Shown one piece after another: positions 13,501-22,359 of a stretch of DNA of 64,000 bases. Source of the DNA: Heligmosomoides polygyrus polygyrus (Eukaryota; Nematoda; Chromadorea; Rhabditida; Heligmosomidae); assembly GCA_947396885.1 (NCBI GenBank), contig OX377206.1:85805960-85869959 (forward strand), read 5' to 3'. The notes beneath the pieces are model-generated. The model saw nothing but the letters and a program-made list of their open reading frames with translations. It had not been told where the DNA came from and made no database searches. The position numbers and the translations under genes were made by a program. Position 1 is the first letter of the stretch. The number at the start of each line of letters is the position of its first letter.

Positions 13501-16500
13501 TCCGCCTAATAAGGCGGATGCCAACAGGTGGCCTACCTAAACGCACGTGTATAAGAAAAATTGAACCATGAGAAGGCATAACACGAGTCATTCAAGTAGT
13601 TGTCTGAACCATGACAAGTACAAAGCGCATCACAATTATAGGTACCAACCTAAAATTTGCCAGAGCCAAACTTCTCTTAACACTTCCAAAACTTTCCTTT
13701 CAAAATTCAAGCTCGCGCACATAAACCCCGAAACACGCAAACTAGCTTTATGAAGAAACTAGCTTTATAAGAATTTAATTTTTTCCGTGTTTTGGCCGTG
13801 TCATAATTATAGCTCCACTTGCTCTCCACTCTGAAATAAAAAGCATCGACAATGGGCTTTCCACGAGCGCCATCAGAGATCTTCCCATAGAGGACCTATA
13901 AGATAAAAAGGGATTTCGCCCTGTTTGAACGCGAAATGACTCGAGCAATCGCCTACTAGGAAACCGATCGGAGCAGCATGGAAAAAAATGTGAGTTTTAT
14001 TTCATTTGATAGCGTTCCTGCCAATCCTATGGCGGAACCCGCTTCCTACGGCTAGGGCCAAAATATAGAATAGGCATGAAACTGTTTGGACCAGAAAGAG
14101 GTGCAGATTTGACGCCCGATAGCTGTTCTGCATGGATCACAACAGCGCCTGGCAGTAAAGAAAGTTAGCGTGTGTTATAGCAGGATTCACCTGCAGAAAA
14201 CCAACAAAAGGCTTGAAAACAACTCCGAAGGAACCCTAAGAGGCCGGTGTAGTAATGCACCAGTACTACAACAGCTCAAACTTGTACTCCATAAGCTTCG
14301 CCATAAATTAGAGCAAATTACGCATTTTCTTCTGTTTAGAATTGCCCTGTACTTCACACGCTGCATCCATTCCGCAGTCCGTTTACTTTGATATTTAGTG
14401 TTCATCATAATCTACCCAGCACTCCGAGTGTAGCGCCGTTGTAGAACATGGAGGCTGTCATGCGCACCCGGTACCAGGTTCCTGGTTCGAATTGCCTACC
14501 CAGGCCAACCAATCCTTCCATCCATGTGGGGTTGGTGAATTGGTACCAGACTTGTCTGAGAAGGATAAAGCGCTGACTTGTTTATCGGCTGCACACCGCA
14601 AGTGATTGTATAGCCAAATATGTATGCATTCTAATCGCATCCACGACATCCTGTGAACGTAGAATGCGCGGCGCATTGCAAGAGGATTGAGTGATGACAT
14701 CCTTCGCCCTTTATCCCTAATCTAACTAATGAATTCAGATGGCTAAATGCTGAAAAAAAAAGGTTTCAGCAGTTTTATAGAGGTAGCCATTGTTAGCAAA
14801 GAACCTTAGGCTGATAGTTCCGAAATTCTCATCAATAGTTTGACCTTTCATATATTTTCCTTTACAGTTTTTTTGTTGATAAAAGTTGGCCTACACCAGT
14901 GAACTGATTTCGACCGAGTAATCGCGGGTGTTGATCATGTTAAAACGATAGGGATAAAGATAAAGGATTAAAGAACGGCGTTACGCAATCCCTTTTGGAA
15001 TGCGCCACGCATTCTACTTCTACGGTATGCGGTGGTGGTGATGTGAATTCTGTGATTTGCGGTGGCCAGCCGATGGACAAGTCAGCGCATTATCCATCCT
15101 AGACAAGTCTGGTACCAATTCACCAACCGCGCAGGGATGGAAGGCTTGGTTGGCCTGGGCGGGAAATCCGAAGCTGGTATCGGATGCATGCAACAGCCGG
15201 CACCTCCTCCGACTGCGTTACACGCGCCCTTACCCGCCCCAAAGAACTATAATAGTCCAGACTCATCCACTGCCAAATTTGGAAAAGGTCATCTAGAGAG
15301 CGAGGATCAGTTGCTAAAGTTCTTGAACGACCTGTGAGATGTACCCATTATCAGCTTCTTCTTAGCTGTTGGTTAATGTTGCTTTTGTGGAGAAAATGTT
15401 TTCTTAAGGTGGAATAAACTTCTGCACGAGAAGTATGCTTCAATGAAAGTAGAAAGCTGAGTAGAAGTTTGGTGCTAGCAAATTTCAGAGGCAACATTTA
15501 ATTAAATTATGCACTCCATGTAGTTTTGACAATTCACAAAGCAAGCACTCTCACTTCATCTGAAGCAAGACGGCTGCCTTGATTTTATAGAGGTTTAAGC
15601 GTACCAGCTGCGATGATTGAGCATGCGCGTTTCCCACTACAGCCTGTTGTTGCTGTTGCTGTTGTTGCTGCTGTTGTTGTTGTTGTTGTTGCTGCTGCTG
15701 TTGCTGAAGTTGTTGCTGAACCAATGTGTCCTAAGAAGAACAGTTTGTATTCCTTAATCAACGCTGAATCTTATGTCTGAACAAAACCAGAAAGAAATAA
15801 ATGGTCATCGCTAATGAGCACCTCACAAAGCCAAATTCACACCAAGTCAGACCACCTTTTCCCCATTTGCGCACAGCTTTAATCCTGCTAGTGCACATGG
15901 AAGCTATATTTCTCGTAATATACCAAACATAAATGTTTCCACTAAAAGTCAATGAAATCTTTAGCTCCGTAATAAAAAAGAACAACAACAAGGAAATGTA
16001 GGATAAAGAGTGAACATTGTCAAAATCGCCCTATAATTTATAATTTTCATTCATGAGAAGCAGTATCGATATGCTACATAGTACGCCAGCACATGAATGG
16101 ACGATGGTTCAAAAAAGTGTAGGTACTTAGCCGGCTTAAGCCGCCTAACTACCGCATGATCTCCATCTACTCCCAAACTAATTCTGTGGAGTTAGATCTT
16201 AGTGACTATACTTCAGTTATCAACTAAGGAGTTACAACAGTACCTGACCATCCGCAATGAAACCAGTATCTAAAAAATGAACACCTTAATAAGAGATTCT
16301 CAATGGTTCATCAATCTTTGTTGTCTCAGGAAATGTCGGCAAGAATTGTGATCATACGTTTCATAAAGGTTTCACAGACTGCCTACAATACCCCGATTAC
16401 ATAATAAATAGAAAAAACGTCAATTAACCTATCAAACAAAAATACCTAATTACTAAACAAATAAGTGAATCACGGTGTTAAATGAATTACTAAACAAATA

Positions 16501-17640
16501 AGTGAATCACATAATCTATTTCTCTGATCTATCCTAGTCGGAGGGGGGGGGGGGGTGTGGCGTGCGGTGCTCCGCCCCTCCGTCAGTTCCCTTGAATTTG
16601 TCCCAGTGCTTTAAATATTGCCAGATGATCCGATGGAGGTTATGCGGCTCAAGAATTGTGATGTCGTGTCGTCGGATGCTCGACTTAACTGTCACCTTAG
16701 CGCTGCTCCCTCGCGACTAGGATAAATCCTATTCCTCTCATTAGAGCACGCTACCACATCGCAAGGGGTTGGGGGAAGGCCACTCTCTTGTAAGCGTGAA
16801 CAATTCACAGCCTTTAATAGAACGCAATGTTTCACATTTCAGGGAATGGCCCATCCCTACATTAGGACAGCGTTGCATTGGTGAACTCTACTAAGGAAAA
16901 AGGTAACAAAAATTCATCATTATGAAAAAGCCCTTCCCCTCTCAGCCCGTATCGAGCCTACTGCAATAAAACTTTACAGTTTTTATAAACTCCCAAAACC
17001 GACTATTCGCTTATTCGGTTTCACTAATTATTTTTATAAAGGTGAAAATTCAAACACTGCAAAAAATGTTTTACATGTTTTTCAGTTACATGCTAGGGTA
17101 CGAGGACCTCAACGGAAGACACCATCCGTGAAATGCCATTTCTGTGACACATCCTGTACAAACAAAGGGGAAATGTTCACTACCGTTACGTCAATGTTAG
17201 CAAATAGAGAACCACAGTTCCTTCTTGTTCAACAGCAAAAAAAGTATGCAAGCACTTCTGTATGCAGTGCAGACTTTGTACACAGTGACGACTACAAGTA
17301 TATATGGTTTCCGTATTCTGAAGAAAACTGTGAACACTGCGCTTCATTGGGAACACTGTGCTTCACGCACGTCCATCGAACTGAAGCCTTAGCTTACAGG
17401 CAACAAGCTCATTGCGAATGTAAGCTGTTCAGGAAAGAAGCAGGACACGATCACACGTGTCAAGTATGAAGAAAACCTCACTAAAAAGTGTGGAATGCCA
17501 GCCAGTGCAGACAGCTGTTGGTGACCAGCCGTTGGGGCAACGGTACTTTGTACAGCAACCGGGGGTCCATTAGAGCTTCCAGCGGCTGGAGCACCCGGTT
17601 GAGATGGTAGACCGCCTCCACCACCAGAGACGAAAGCCAT
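1285..17640 (-). CDS. sma-9: Schnurri/SMA-9-like zinc-finger transcription cofactor (22 exons, 3' end off window)
   Basis: Schnurri-family proteins (SMA-9 in C. elegans, Schnurri in fly, HIVEP in vertebrates) are nuclear cofactors of Smads in BMP/TGF-beta signalling. Exons, read on the minus strand with consistent phases: 17640-17482, 15730-15605, 13536-13369, 13304-13118, 8796-8669, 8569-8411, 8034-7950, 7270-7170, 7077-6977, 6185-6104, 6049-5909, 5843-5740, 4775-4568, 4499-4381, 4193-3938, 3879-3772, 3710-3640, 3582-3474, 2458-2361, 1703-1588, 1535-1433, 1358-1285. They total 2,803 nt, about 934 codons plus one base. Diagnostic features are a Q-rich N-terminus, the segment GGYRTDE followed by [11 protein letters not shown], and paired C2H2 fingers. 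The donor at 3640 (gtacag) is the weakest junction. The last exon ends in phase 1, so coding continues beyond position 1285, probably out of the window. Isoforms cannot be judged from sequence. Confidence 0.92.
1588..1703 (-). CDS. sma-9: sma-9-like exon 20: second C2H2 zinc finger
   Basis: The exon completes finger 1 (SHTDIRPY) and encodes finger 2, [17 protein letters not shown] followed by LNSKTH, giving C-x2-C-x12-H-x5-H. The SHTDIRPY linker and the FSFKTKGN core are very close to other Schnurri proteins. The residue after GN, a conserved Leu of the finger core in this family, is Trp here (codon at 1634-1636). The exon ends in phase 1 before gtatgt. Confidence 0.96.
2361..2458 (-). CDS. 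sma-9: sma-9-like exon 19: first C2H2 zinc finger of the Schnurri pair
   Basis: After the ggttcag acceptor the exon reads [19 protein letters not shown] and then [14 protein letters not shown]. The RGRGRG basic run followed by CxxC and the KPSML motif is the hallmark of the C-terminal finger pair in Schnurri/HIVEP/SMA-9. The second zinc-binding histidine comes from the next exon (SHTD), so the finger is interrupted by an intron of 657 bases. Length is 98 nt, entering in phase 0 and leaving in phase 2. Confidence 0.96.
2820..3095 (+). repeat. tRNA-derived SINE, family A (intronic)
   Basis: A pol III A-box-like TAGCGCAGTCGG stands at 2823-2834, followed by a body (PuCCAGGCCAA, CCTTCCATCC, GATAAAGCGCTGAC) and a tail ending in TTATCC. 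This is one of about thirteen copies in the window. It sits in the intron that separates the GGYRTDE exon from the first zinc-finger exon. Confidence 0.8.
3938..6049 (-). CDS. sma-9: sma-9-like exons 11-15: central conserved block
   Basis: Exons at 6049-5909, 5843-5740, 4775-4568, 4499-4381 and 4193-3938 keep frame throughout. The last is the largest exon in the model (256 nt, 85 whole codons). It contains [11 protein letters not shown], then [12 protein letters not shown], and later [13 protein letters not shown], which is dense in Trp, Tyr, Phe and Cys and so looks like a folded, constrained region rather than linker. I do not know a defined domain name for it. A potential internal donor (gtgagc near 4103) exists, but the frame stays open, so I keep one exon. 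Confidence 0.82.
5244..5314. repeat. Near-perfect 71-bp palindrome in an intron
   Basis: The sequence from AATATTCTAGGGTTATA to TATAACCCCAGAATATT folds back on itself around ATAACCATATAACC. The arms are over 30 bases with only a few mismatches. It is too short to encode anything, and may be the remnant of a fold-back MITE. Confidence 0.7.
6104..7077 (-). CDS. sma-9: sma-9-like exons 9-10: C2HC zinc knuckle
   Basis: Exon 9 (7077-6977) ends with CSFCLLT and exon 10 (6185-6104) continues [17 protein letters not shown]. Joined across a phase-2 intron they make C-x2-C-x12-H-x3-C, a single zinc-finger-like unit of C2HC type. It is separate from, and N-terminal to, the paired C2H2 fingers. Splitting one finger across an intron is also seen in the C-terminal pair of this gene. 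DNA or protein binding is inferred from the ligand pattern only. Confidence 0.85.
7950..8796 (-). CDS. sma-9: sma-9-like exons 5-7: helical segment and basic motif
   Basis: Exon 5 (8796-8669) follows a 4.3 kb repeat-filled intron and encodes [20 protein letters not shown], still Q-rich. Exon 6 (8569-8411) ends in [18 protein letters not shown], which reads as an amphipathic helix. Exon 7 (8034-7950) begins [11 protein letters not shown], a basic stretch that could serve as a nuclear localisation signal, and then a Ser/Gly-rich linker. All junctions are canonical GT/AG and phases agree. Confidence 0.88.
9226..9320 (+). repeat. tRNA-like SINE head, family B
   Basis: GCGACGGCGGTGGCGTAATGG followed about 40 bases later by GAGTTCGAATTGC resembles the A and B boxes of a tRNA. 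The acceptor stem does not pair and no CCA-proximal structure is visible, so this is a tRNA-derived repeat rather than a tRNA gene. An inverted relative stands at 10035-10145. Confidence 0.55.
9465..9750 (+). repeat. tRNA-derived SINE, family A
   Basis: TAGCGCAGTCG is at 9470-9480. The B-box region is degraded (AGTTCAAATTTCC) and the body and TTATC tail are recognisable. It lies in the 4.3 kb intron of the sma-9-like gene. Confidence 0.75.
10035..10145 (-). repeat. tRNA-like SINE head, family B, inverted
   Basis: Reverse complement reads GCGACGGCGGTGATGTAGCG, then GTTTCGATTCTCGCCC, matching the head of the copy at 9226. The two copies point toward each other within about 900 bases. Confidence 0.55.
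10430..10735. repeat. Pair of B-box-bearing repeat pieces
   Basis: On the minus strand GCAGGCTCGAGTCCCAC (near 10460-10480) and on the plus strand GCGGGTTTGAGTCCCGC (near 10672-10688) are B-box-like. Both belong to repeats with the shared text GATCAAAACTC. A related copy is at 28104-28350. Likely tRNA-derived, in inverted arrangement. Confidence 0.5.
12359..12813. repeat. 455-bp element with 23-bp terminal inverted repeats (MITE)
   Basis: The left end ACCTGGATTTGATTTTAGG (12359) is matched in inverted orientation by the right end CCTAAAATCAAATCCAGGT (finishing at 12813), one mismatch outside this core. Inside are further inverted segments around CCCTAGTTTACACTTGCGTC and its partner near 12700-12730, plus a run of C at 12770-12782. 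No ORF. It sits in the intron between sma-9-like exons 4 and 5. Confidence 0.7.
13118..13536 (-). CDS. sma-9: sma-9-like exons 3-4: hydrophobic/Q-rich region
   Basis: Exon 3 (13536-13369, 56 codons) reads [14 protein letters not shown] to LLPQFQ. A 64-base intron with a ctttcag acceptor separates it from exon 4 (13304-13118). Exon 4 carries a second run of glutamines followed by alternating Q/P ([13 protein letters not shown]) and ends in phase 1 before gtatgt. The segment looks like an intrinsically disordered activation region; no catalytic domain is visible. Confidence 0.88.
14430..14718 (+). repeat. tRNA-derived SINE, family A
   Basis: This copy retains the best B box, GGTTCGAATTGCC at 14484-14496. 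A-box region TAGCGCCGTTG is diverged. The body and CTTTATCC tail are intact. It lies within the intron between sma-9-like exons 2 and 3. Confidence 0.8.
14952..15235 (-). repeat. tRNA-derived SINE, family A, opposite orientation
   Basis: The reverse complement has GCGCAGTCGGAGGAGGTGCC near 15220 and the tail GGATTAAAG-type end near 14955-14970. It is about 230 bases from the plus-strand copy at 14430, so transcripts through this intron could pair. Confidence 0.75.
15605..15730 (-). CDS. sma-9: sma-9-like exon 2: polyglutamine tract
   Basis: This 42-codon exon is bounded by ttcttcttag and gtacgc. It begins DTLVQQQLQ, continues into about two dozen glutamines written as mixed CAG and CAA codons, and ends in a short NAHAQSSQL segment. 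It keeps phase 0 on both sides. Mixed codons usually slow slippage. Q-rich N-termini are known in C. elegans SMA-9. Confidence 0.9.
16526..16728. repeat. TIR element (GATCTATCCTAGTCG) with poly-G tract
   Basis: Left end GATCTATCCTAGTCGGA and right end CGACTAGGATAAATC are inverted copies. A run of 13 G follows the left end directly. The interior has CTTAACTGTCACCTTAGCGC. No coding capacity; a MITE in the first intron of the sma-9-like gene. Confidence 0.65.
17482..17640 (-). CDS. sma-9: sma-9-like exon 1: Gly/Pro/Ala-rich N-terminus
   Basis: This exon gives 53 codons starting [10 protein letters not shown] and ending in GIPHFL before a gtgagg donor. The ATG at 17640 was chosen because a good acceptor (tccttcag) lies 11 bases upstream of it. 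That fits either a 5' exon or a spliced-leader attachment site. The composition is low complexity, as in the N-termini of other Schnurri-family proteins, so the exon is assigned by phase continuity with the polyglutamine exon rather than by conserved residues. An upstream coding exon that joins in frame is not excluded. Confidence 0.75.
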
Positions 17641-17649
17641 GCAGTAGGT

Positions 17650-17651
17650 CT
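17650..17651 (-). promoter_or_regulatory. Candidate spliced-leader (trans-splice) or 5' intron acceptor before the sma-9-like ATG
   Basis: On the minus strand, a pyrimidine-rich stretch ending tccttcag stands just before the ATG at 17640. No matching donor is obvious nearby. Nematode mRNAs are often trans-spliced a few bases upstream of the start codon, so this is a plausible SL1 site. It could also be an ordinary intron acceptor. Confidence 0.4.
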
Positions 17652-17653
17652 GA

Positions 17654-20600
17654 AGGACGGAAATTAGACGTGTAACGCAAACACACGAGAATTTAGCTCG
17701 CCAGTGACGAACGCGACAAGGACAAGAAGGCAGATCGAGGTAGACAACAGCCTTAAATCGAGAAGCAATTGTAATAAACCTGTGATTAACGCATCAATTT
17801 ACGGAGTTTGCAGGACATTCTGATCGTTGGGCTTCTTCACATTTCACGAGATTTTGTACATGACCACAAAACTCCACGACATTGACTTAACCAGAACCGC
17901 ACCCACACACCGACACGCCAGTCAGCGCTCTGGCCGTACACGCTCTGCAAGAATAGTACGCCAATTCGGTGCGGACTGAATGGTTGGCAAGTTTCCTCTC
18001 CCAATGCTTCAAGGGCTCGATCATCTACTAAGATTTCCCTCCTTGCAATCTACCAGTGGACAACATCAAACTCTATTTCGGTATGTAGCTCTTCATGCGG
18101 CCCACTTAAGTGCACTAGCTCTGACCACTAACCACAATACTGTGAACCTAGCTGAGGCCGGATTCATGAATTGACTTTACCCAGGGTTATGTGGGTAGAG
18201 GGAAGAAACTGAAGCACTACCTGAAATTCATAAGAGCGTGGAAGTGGGAGAATGGTAGGACGGAATCATGGTCATGAAAACCAAAATTGCCCTCTGCCCT
18301 CTATCCTATGTTGGTAAAATTATTCATTTTCATTAACCCATTGCCTTAGCAAACGTAAATCCGGCCTCTGGTGTTTCATCTTCAAATAAGGAAAGAATCT
18401 GAGAGATGAAACCCGGTAACATTTCTTGCATAGGACAATTCTTACGTAAAGAGTCGACCACTTTCACGAAAAGTTACTTTTCATGTACTTGAAACCATGG
18501 AATCCCACCATAAATAGGGCCCCCCCCCCCCTCACCGTTCATCGTTCCCCACAATGAGCCCTTTGCAAGACAGGCTTAGTTCACGGCAGTCGAGAGACAA
18601 CATGGTGCGGTAGATTCTACATACGATGTCGGTCAACCGCAGATAGGAAACAAGCAGAACAACACGATTAAGAGCACGAAGTTTAGCTACGTCCAAGACA
18701 GCCCTAAGCTTTTTAAATCTAGAATTTGTTTTAAAAAATCGTTAACAGCGCAAAGTGCACGCAGCGCCTCTGATAGAACGCTCCAAGTTTGTGTGGACCA
18801 CAAATCGATCCTAAGTTCGGACCGCGTTCATGTCGACCAAACTTTCTATTCCATCAAGGTCGGCGGAGTGCACCTGTCTAGGATGAATGATGCACTGACT
18901 ACTGGAATGATTGGCACTAGAACTGTATGGTAGGTGTCTAGGCTTATTTAACTGACAAGAGAAGAGGCTGAAGCACATGAATAAAAGGCAGAAGCGAGTA
19001 GTTGGCGTAATGCGTGTTAGGAGGGAGGCGTTAGGTGTGGCGGTTTCGACCTCTTCTTTATGAACGCTCGAGACTTCCAACTTCGGCCTCAAATCTAGTT
19101 GCTACGGACGCAGCACGTGGTGAAAACGCGTGCGAGCGGGCTCACTGGGTGACGAAATTTGCGGGACTGAAAATTTAGGCCAAGACTCCCAAACAATCCC
19201 GCTTGATTCGCAGGCAGTAAGTACATTCTTGACTCATCTAGCGGAGGATCCTTACAGAGAAGCGGGACATTCAAACAGTGATTTTTCTGTCCCTGGGACG
19301 AGAAGATGCACTAGCGGCATCATTCACATTGGGTGCACTTGCGCGTTAGAGAGATTATGATTCAAGCTTGTGTGGCTTCAGATGCTCTTCATATAACACG
19401 TCGTCCCTTTACAGGGCACAGTAATTTGCAGTCGAAGGCGGTCCCTTCAGAAGTTTCGAAGCTATGTGTCACCAATTCTGTGTTTCACATGTGAAAGACC
19501 AGAATTCCATTCAGTGTAGTTTTAAATCGAACACAGGGTTCGCGCTGATTACAGTAGTAGTACGCAGCTCTTTCTTCCGCACCTAACAGCATACCCTGCA
19601 ACTGACAGCGGTTTAAAAGTAGTGGGTGTATCATCTTTTCCAGCTGCTTACTCCTGGTTGCAGACGAGAGAAGTTATGGTATTTATTGATTAACGTATTG
19701 CACTTCTTTGTGCACTTGACAAAAAAATCGAAAATAATAAAGGAGAACTAAACATTTGACGGATTTAAGAGTTTCTCGAATTGATTTTTCTCACTGATGT
19801 GAAATTTAATGAATCGTAACGTCGTACCAGAAACAAGCTCTCATTGGAAAATATGGAATGCAGTGACTTTGGAGGAGACATTATGATAAGGATGATGAGA
19901 TAGGGATGACGATGACATAATGTGTTAATGGTACGGTCTTGAGGGTTAAACAAATTCCGCTGGAACATCTAACAGTCTAAGATGAGGATCGCAGCCCATA
20001 AATCCTACGCAAGAAAATCAGTCATATGTAAGCGAAGGTCCTAAACGTTTTTTTTGTTGTTGTAATGAGTGACGCAACCCTTCGACAGATGTTATTTCTA
20101 GTTACGCTGCACCGGAGAAGCCTGGTTAGCCTAACGATGTTATTTCCTCACGGCGAATGCATTCTCACAGGAAAGCATGCACCACAAAGCTAGTCGGCAC
20201 ACTGGTCCCGATCTCCCTCAGTCTTAGGAATCCTAATATTTAGGCAACTGTGGACCGAAGCAGTACAAAACCTGCAGATATCGATCGCTCGCGCGGAGTA
20301 ATCGATACTGGTTGTCCTGATGCCGATGCTCGATGGCAGCACCAGAACAACTGCCGTAGACTCATGATTTGAATGACGATTAAAGATGGGACAGAGGTCC
20401 GCCAGAAAACAAGTTCATTTGGCATTTCTTCACACTAACCAATCTGGAAAGCTAAAACAGTACAATTCATCAATTTCAGATATTTTTGAAATTGTGTGAA
20501 AACCAACGCTTCTTTCGGGTGCATACGCGTGAGAACGTCGCCAGCACAACAAAAGGATATGAATACTAAAAAATAAAGGTTGGTGCTATTCAGCAAAATC

Positions 20601-21073
20601 TGCGGCGAGTGGCTACACATTTTACTTTTACAGAACATCGTGGAGGCGACTTGAATGCGTATTTGGCCATACAATGACCTGCGGTGGCCAGCTGATGAAC
20701 AAGTCAGCGTTTTATCGTTCCCAGGTAAGACTGATACCAATTCCACAAACCCCGGAGGGATGGAATCCTTGGTTGGCCTGTATTGGACCCGAACCACGGA
20801 TCAATCCGGAGCGCACGCGACAACCGGCGCCTCCACCTACCGTGCCAACAAGGTACAGTAGTAAGATGCTCAAACAACTGATGACCCAGAAGATAACGAA
20901 TATGCAGTCGCCTCAGATGTTTCAGTTTCCCGCTGTTCTAATATTTGGCATTTTTAAACGCCTCCCTGCGAAAGTGTTTTTGCGTTTGTTTTCAGTTTCC
21001 GGCCTGCCTTTCCCCAACAATAGTAGAGTGCGGTTAGGCCGCTTACTGTCAGAAGCAAACCTCTGTTGTTTAC
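17654..21073. other. Gene-poor stretch upstream of the sma-9-like gene
   Basis: I see no exon here with acceptable splice sites and conserved sequence. It contains a C-rich run at 18520-18531, a diverged SINE family A piece near 18840-18900 (plus), and SINE family A at about 20608-20852 (minus). Promoter elements of the sma-9-like gene would be expected here, but I cannot identify them. Confidence 0.5.
20608..20852 (-). repeat. tRNA-derived SINE, family A
   Basis: On the reverse strand the copy shows CCAGGTAAG-diverged body text, the GCTGACTTGTTCATC block and the CAAATACGCATTCAA block, ending near 20608. The head (GGTAGGTGGAGGCGCC) is diverged from TAGCGCAGTCGG. Confidence 0.7.
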
Positions 21074-21653
21074 CTTCTATTTGATTGAGGATGTTCCGAC
21101 CTCCGCGGTTCAGGAAGATGCTACACCACTCTGCATATGACGTCACATACAACTGCGAGAACACTTTCAGGATATTTTCTCGTGCAGTCACGTTGAATTC
21201 AATATTACTGGCATTAGCATAGACATCGATACGTTTTGCGTGCTCTTCACTGAACCAGAAATACACGTGTTTCCACCGCAATATGAAAAAAGATTAGGGG
21301 GATTGGGCAGGAGATCCGCACCGTAAACCCCAACTTAACTTCTTCCGTCACACCATTCTCCCGTTTGCTTCTACTGCATCGTCCCTGCGTGAGTTCCCCG
21401 ACTATTACACATCACAGTTTGCTTCTACGTAAACGACCCAAACCCTGACCTCCCCTAATGAGTGCCCCGTCCCCCCACTTCCTCGTGACAGCTATAATCT
21501 GCATAATACGGAGAATAGCCGTCACGCATGTATCGAATCGCATAGGCTCCGTTTCAAAGTTCTGTGTCGATTTGAAACAATTTCTATGTGTTCGTTCAAT
21601 GCCTGTGAGAACGTCACACCCATGTGAACGGCTGTAACGCCGGAAGATCTTAA
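21074..21653 (-). CDS. Two exons of an unrecognised minus-strand gene (partial)
   Basis: Exon 21653-21526 follows cctcttgcag and encodes LRSSGVTAVHMGVTFSQAL, then EHIEIVSNRHRTLKRSLCD, ending in phase 2 at gtgacg. Exon 21249-21074 follows ctggttcag and continues EEHAKRIDVYANASNIEF, and later YVTSYAEWCSIFLNRGGRN, ending in phase 1 at gtaaac. Phase agrees, and the first peptide reads as an amphipathic helix. I do not recognise the family. The frame is open upstream of 21653 as well (to an acceptor at 21722), so the first exon may be longer. No further exon was found on either side. It could also be an old pseudogene. Confidence 0.4.
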
Positions 21654-22210
21654 CTGCAAGAGGCATGATGCTTGGCATATCTGATAACAAATTTCTTCGG
21701 GACGGCATGGTAAACAACACGCCTGAAGAGCCATTAACTAGAGGTATTTTTCCTTTGAATGGAAGTTGGAGTTCACGCGGACTTCAGACGAAAGCCTTTG
21801 TCTATCCAAACCGAAGAGAATTAGCATTACCGCATAGCACCCTATATTCAACAAAGGCACTACTCCGGTTAAGAAATCAAACTTTACGAAAGCACACAAG
21901 GAAGTTTTAAACAAATGGCAGAAAGCAGCAGTAATTGTTCTTAAGTGAAATGTAATAAACACACACACATACCCCATCCGCTTTTTATTGCTCTATAGCG
22001 TAAACTGATTTCTTGAAACTTATGTTCGTTCTTGAAGGACAGCATTTGATCCGTTTTAAATCATAGACAACATAAGCTGTCCCACTGCTCCGTTAGCATG
22101 TCTTGGTTCAAAAGTGAGGCTAAACAAGAAAAAAAGTAGGGTAGAGTTGTCGTAGAACCAAAAATATGTCTTAGCAAGTAGTCACTCAACAGGCTATAGC
22201 CCAGAAATCG

Positions 22211-22355
22211 GATCTATCCTAGTTGTGAGGGGGCAGCGCTAAGGTGATAGTTAAGTACAGCATCTCACAATACAACATCAGAGTCCTCTGAGGCAAACTC
22301 AAGGGAAGGGACGTAGGGGCCAAATACCGCATGGCTCCTCCGACTAGGATTGATC
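22211..22355. repeat. TIR element related to 16526-16728, inverted
   Basis: Ends GATCTATCCTAGT and ACTAGGATTGATC are inverted. The interior GGGGGCAGCGCTAAGGTGA is the reverse complement of the 16.7 kb copy, so the two are members of one family in opposite orientation. A third, one-ended relative is at 29389-29415. Confidence 0.6.
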
Positions 22356-22359
22356 CCAG

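Noticed and set aside
15057..15337. 91-codon and 79-codon frames at the intronic SINE
   Set aside because: They are translations of the SINE and recur in other copies with stops and shifts.
17128..17469. 113-codon plus-strand frame with several cysteines
   Set aside because: It runs through the boundary of sma-9-like exon 1 on the opposite strand and has no consistent zinc-binding spacing or homologue I recognise.
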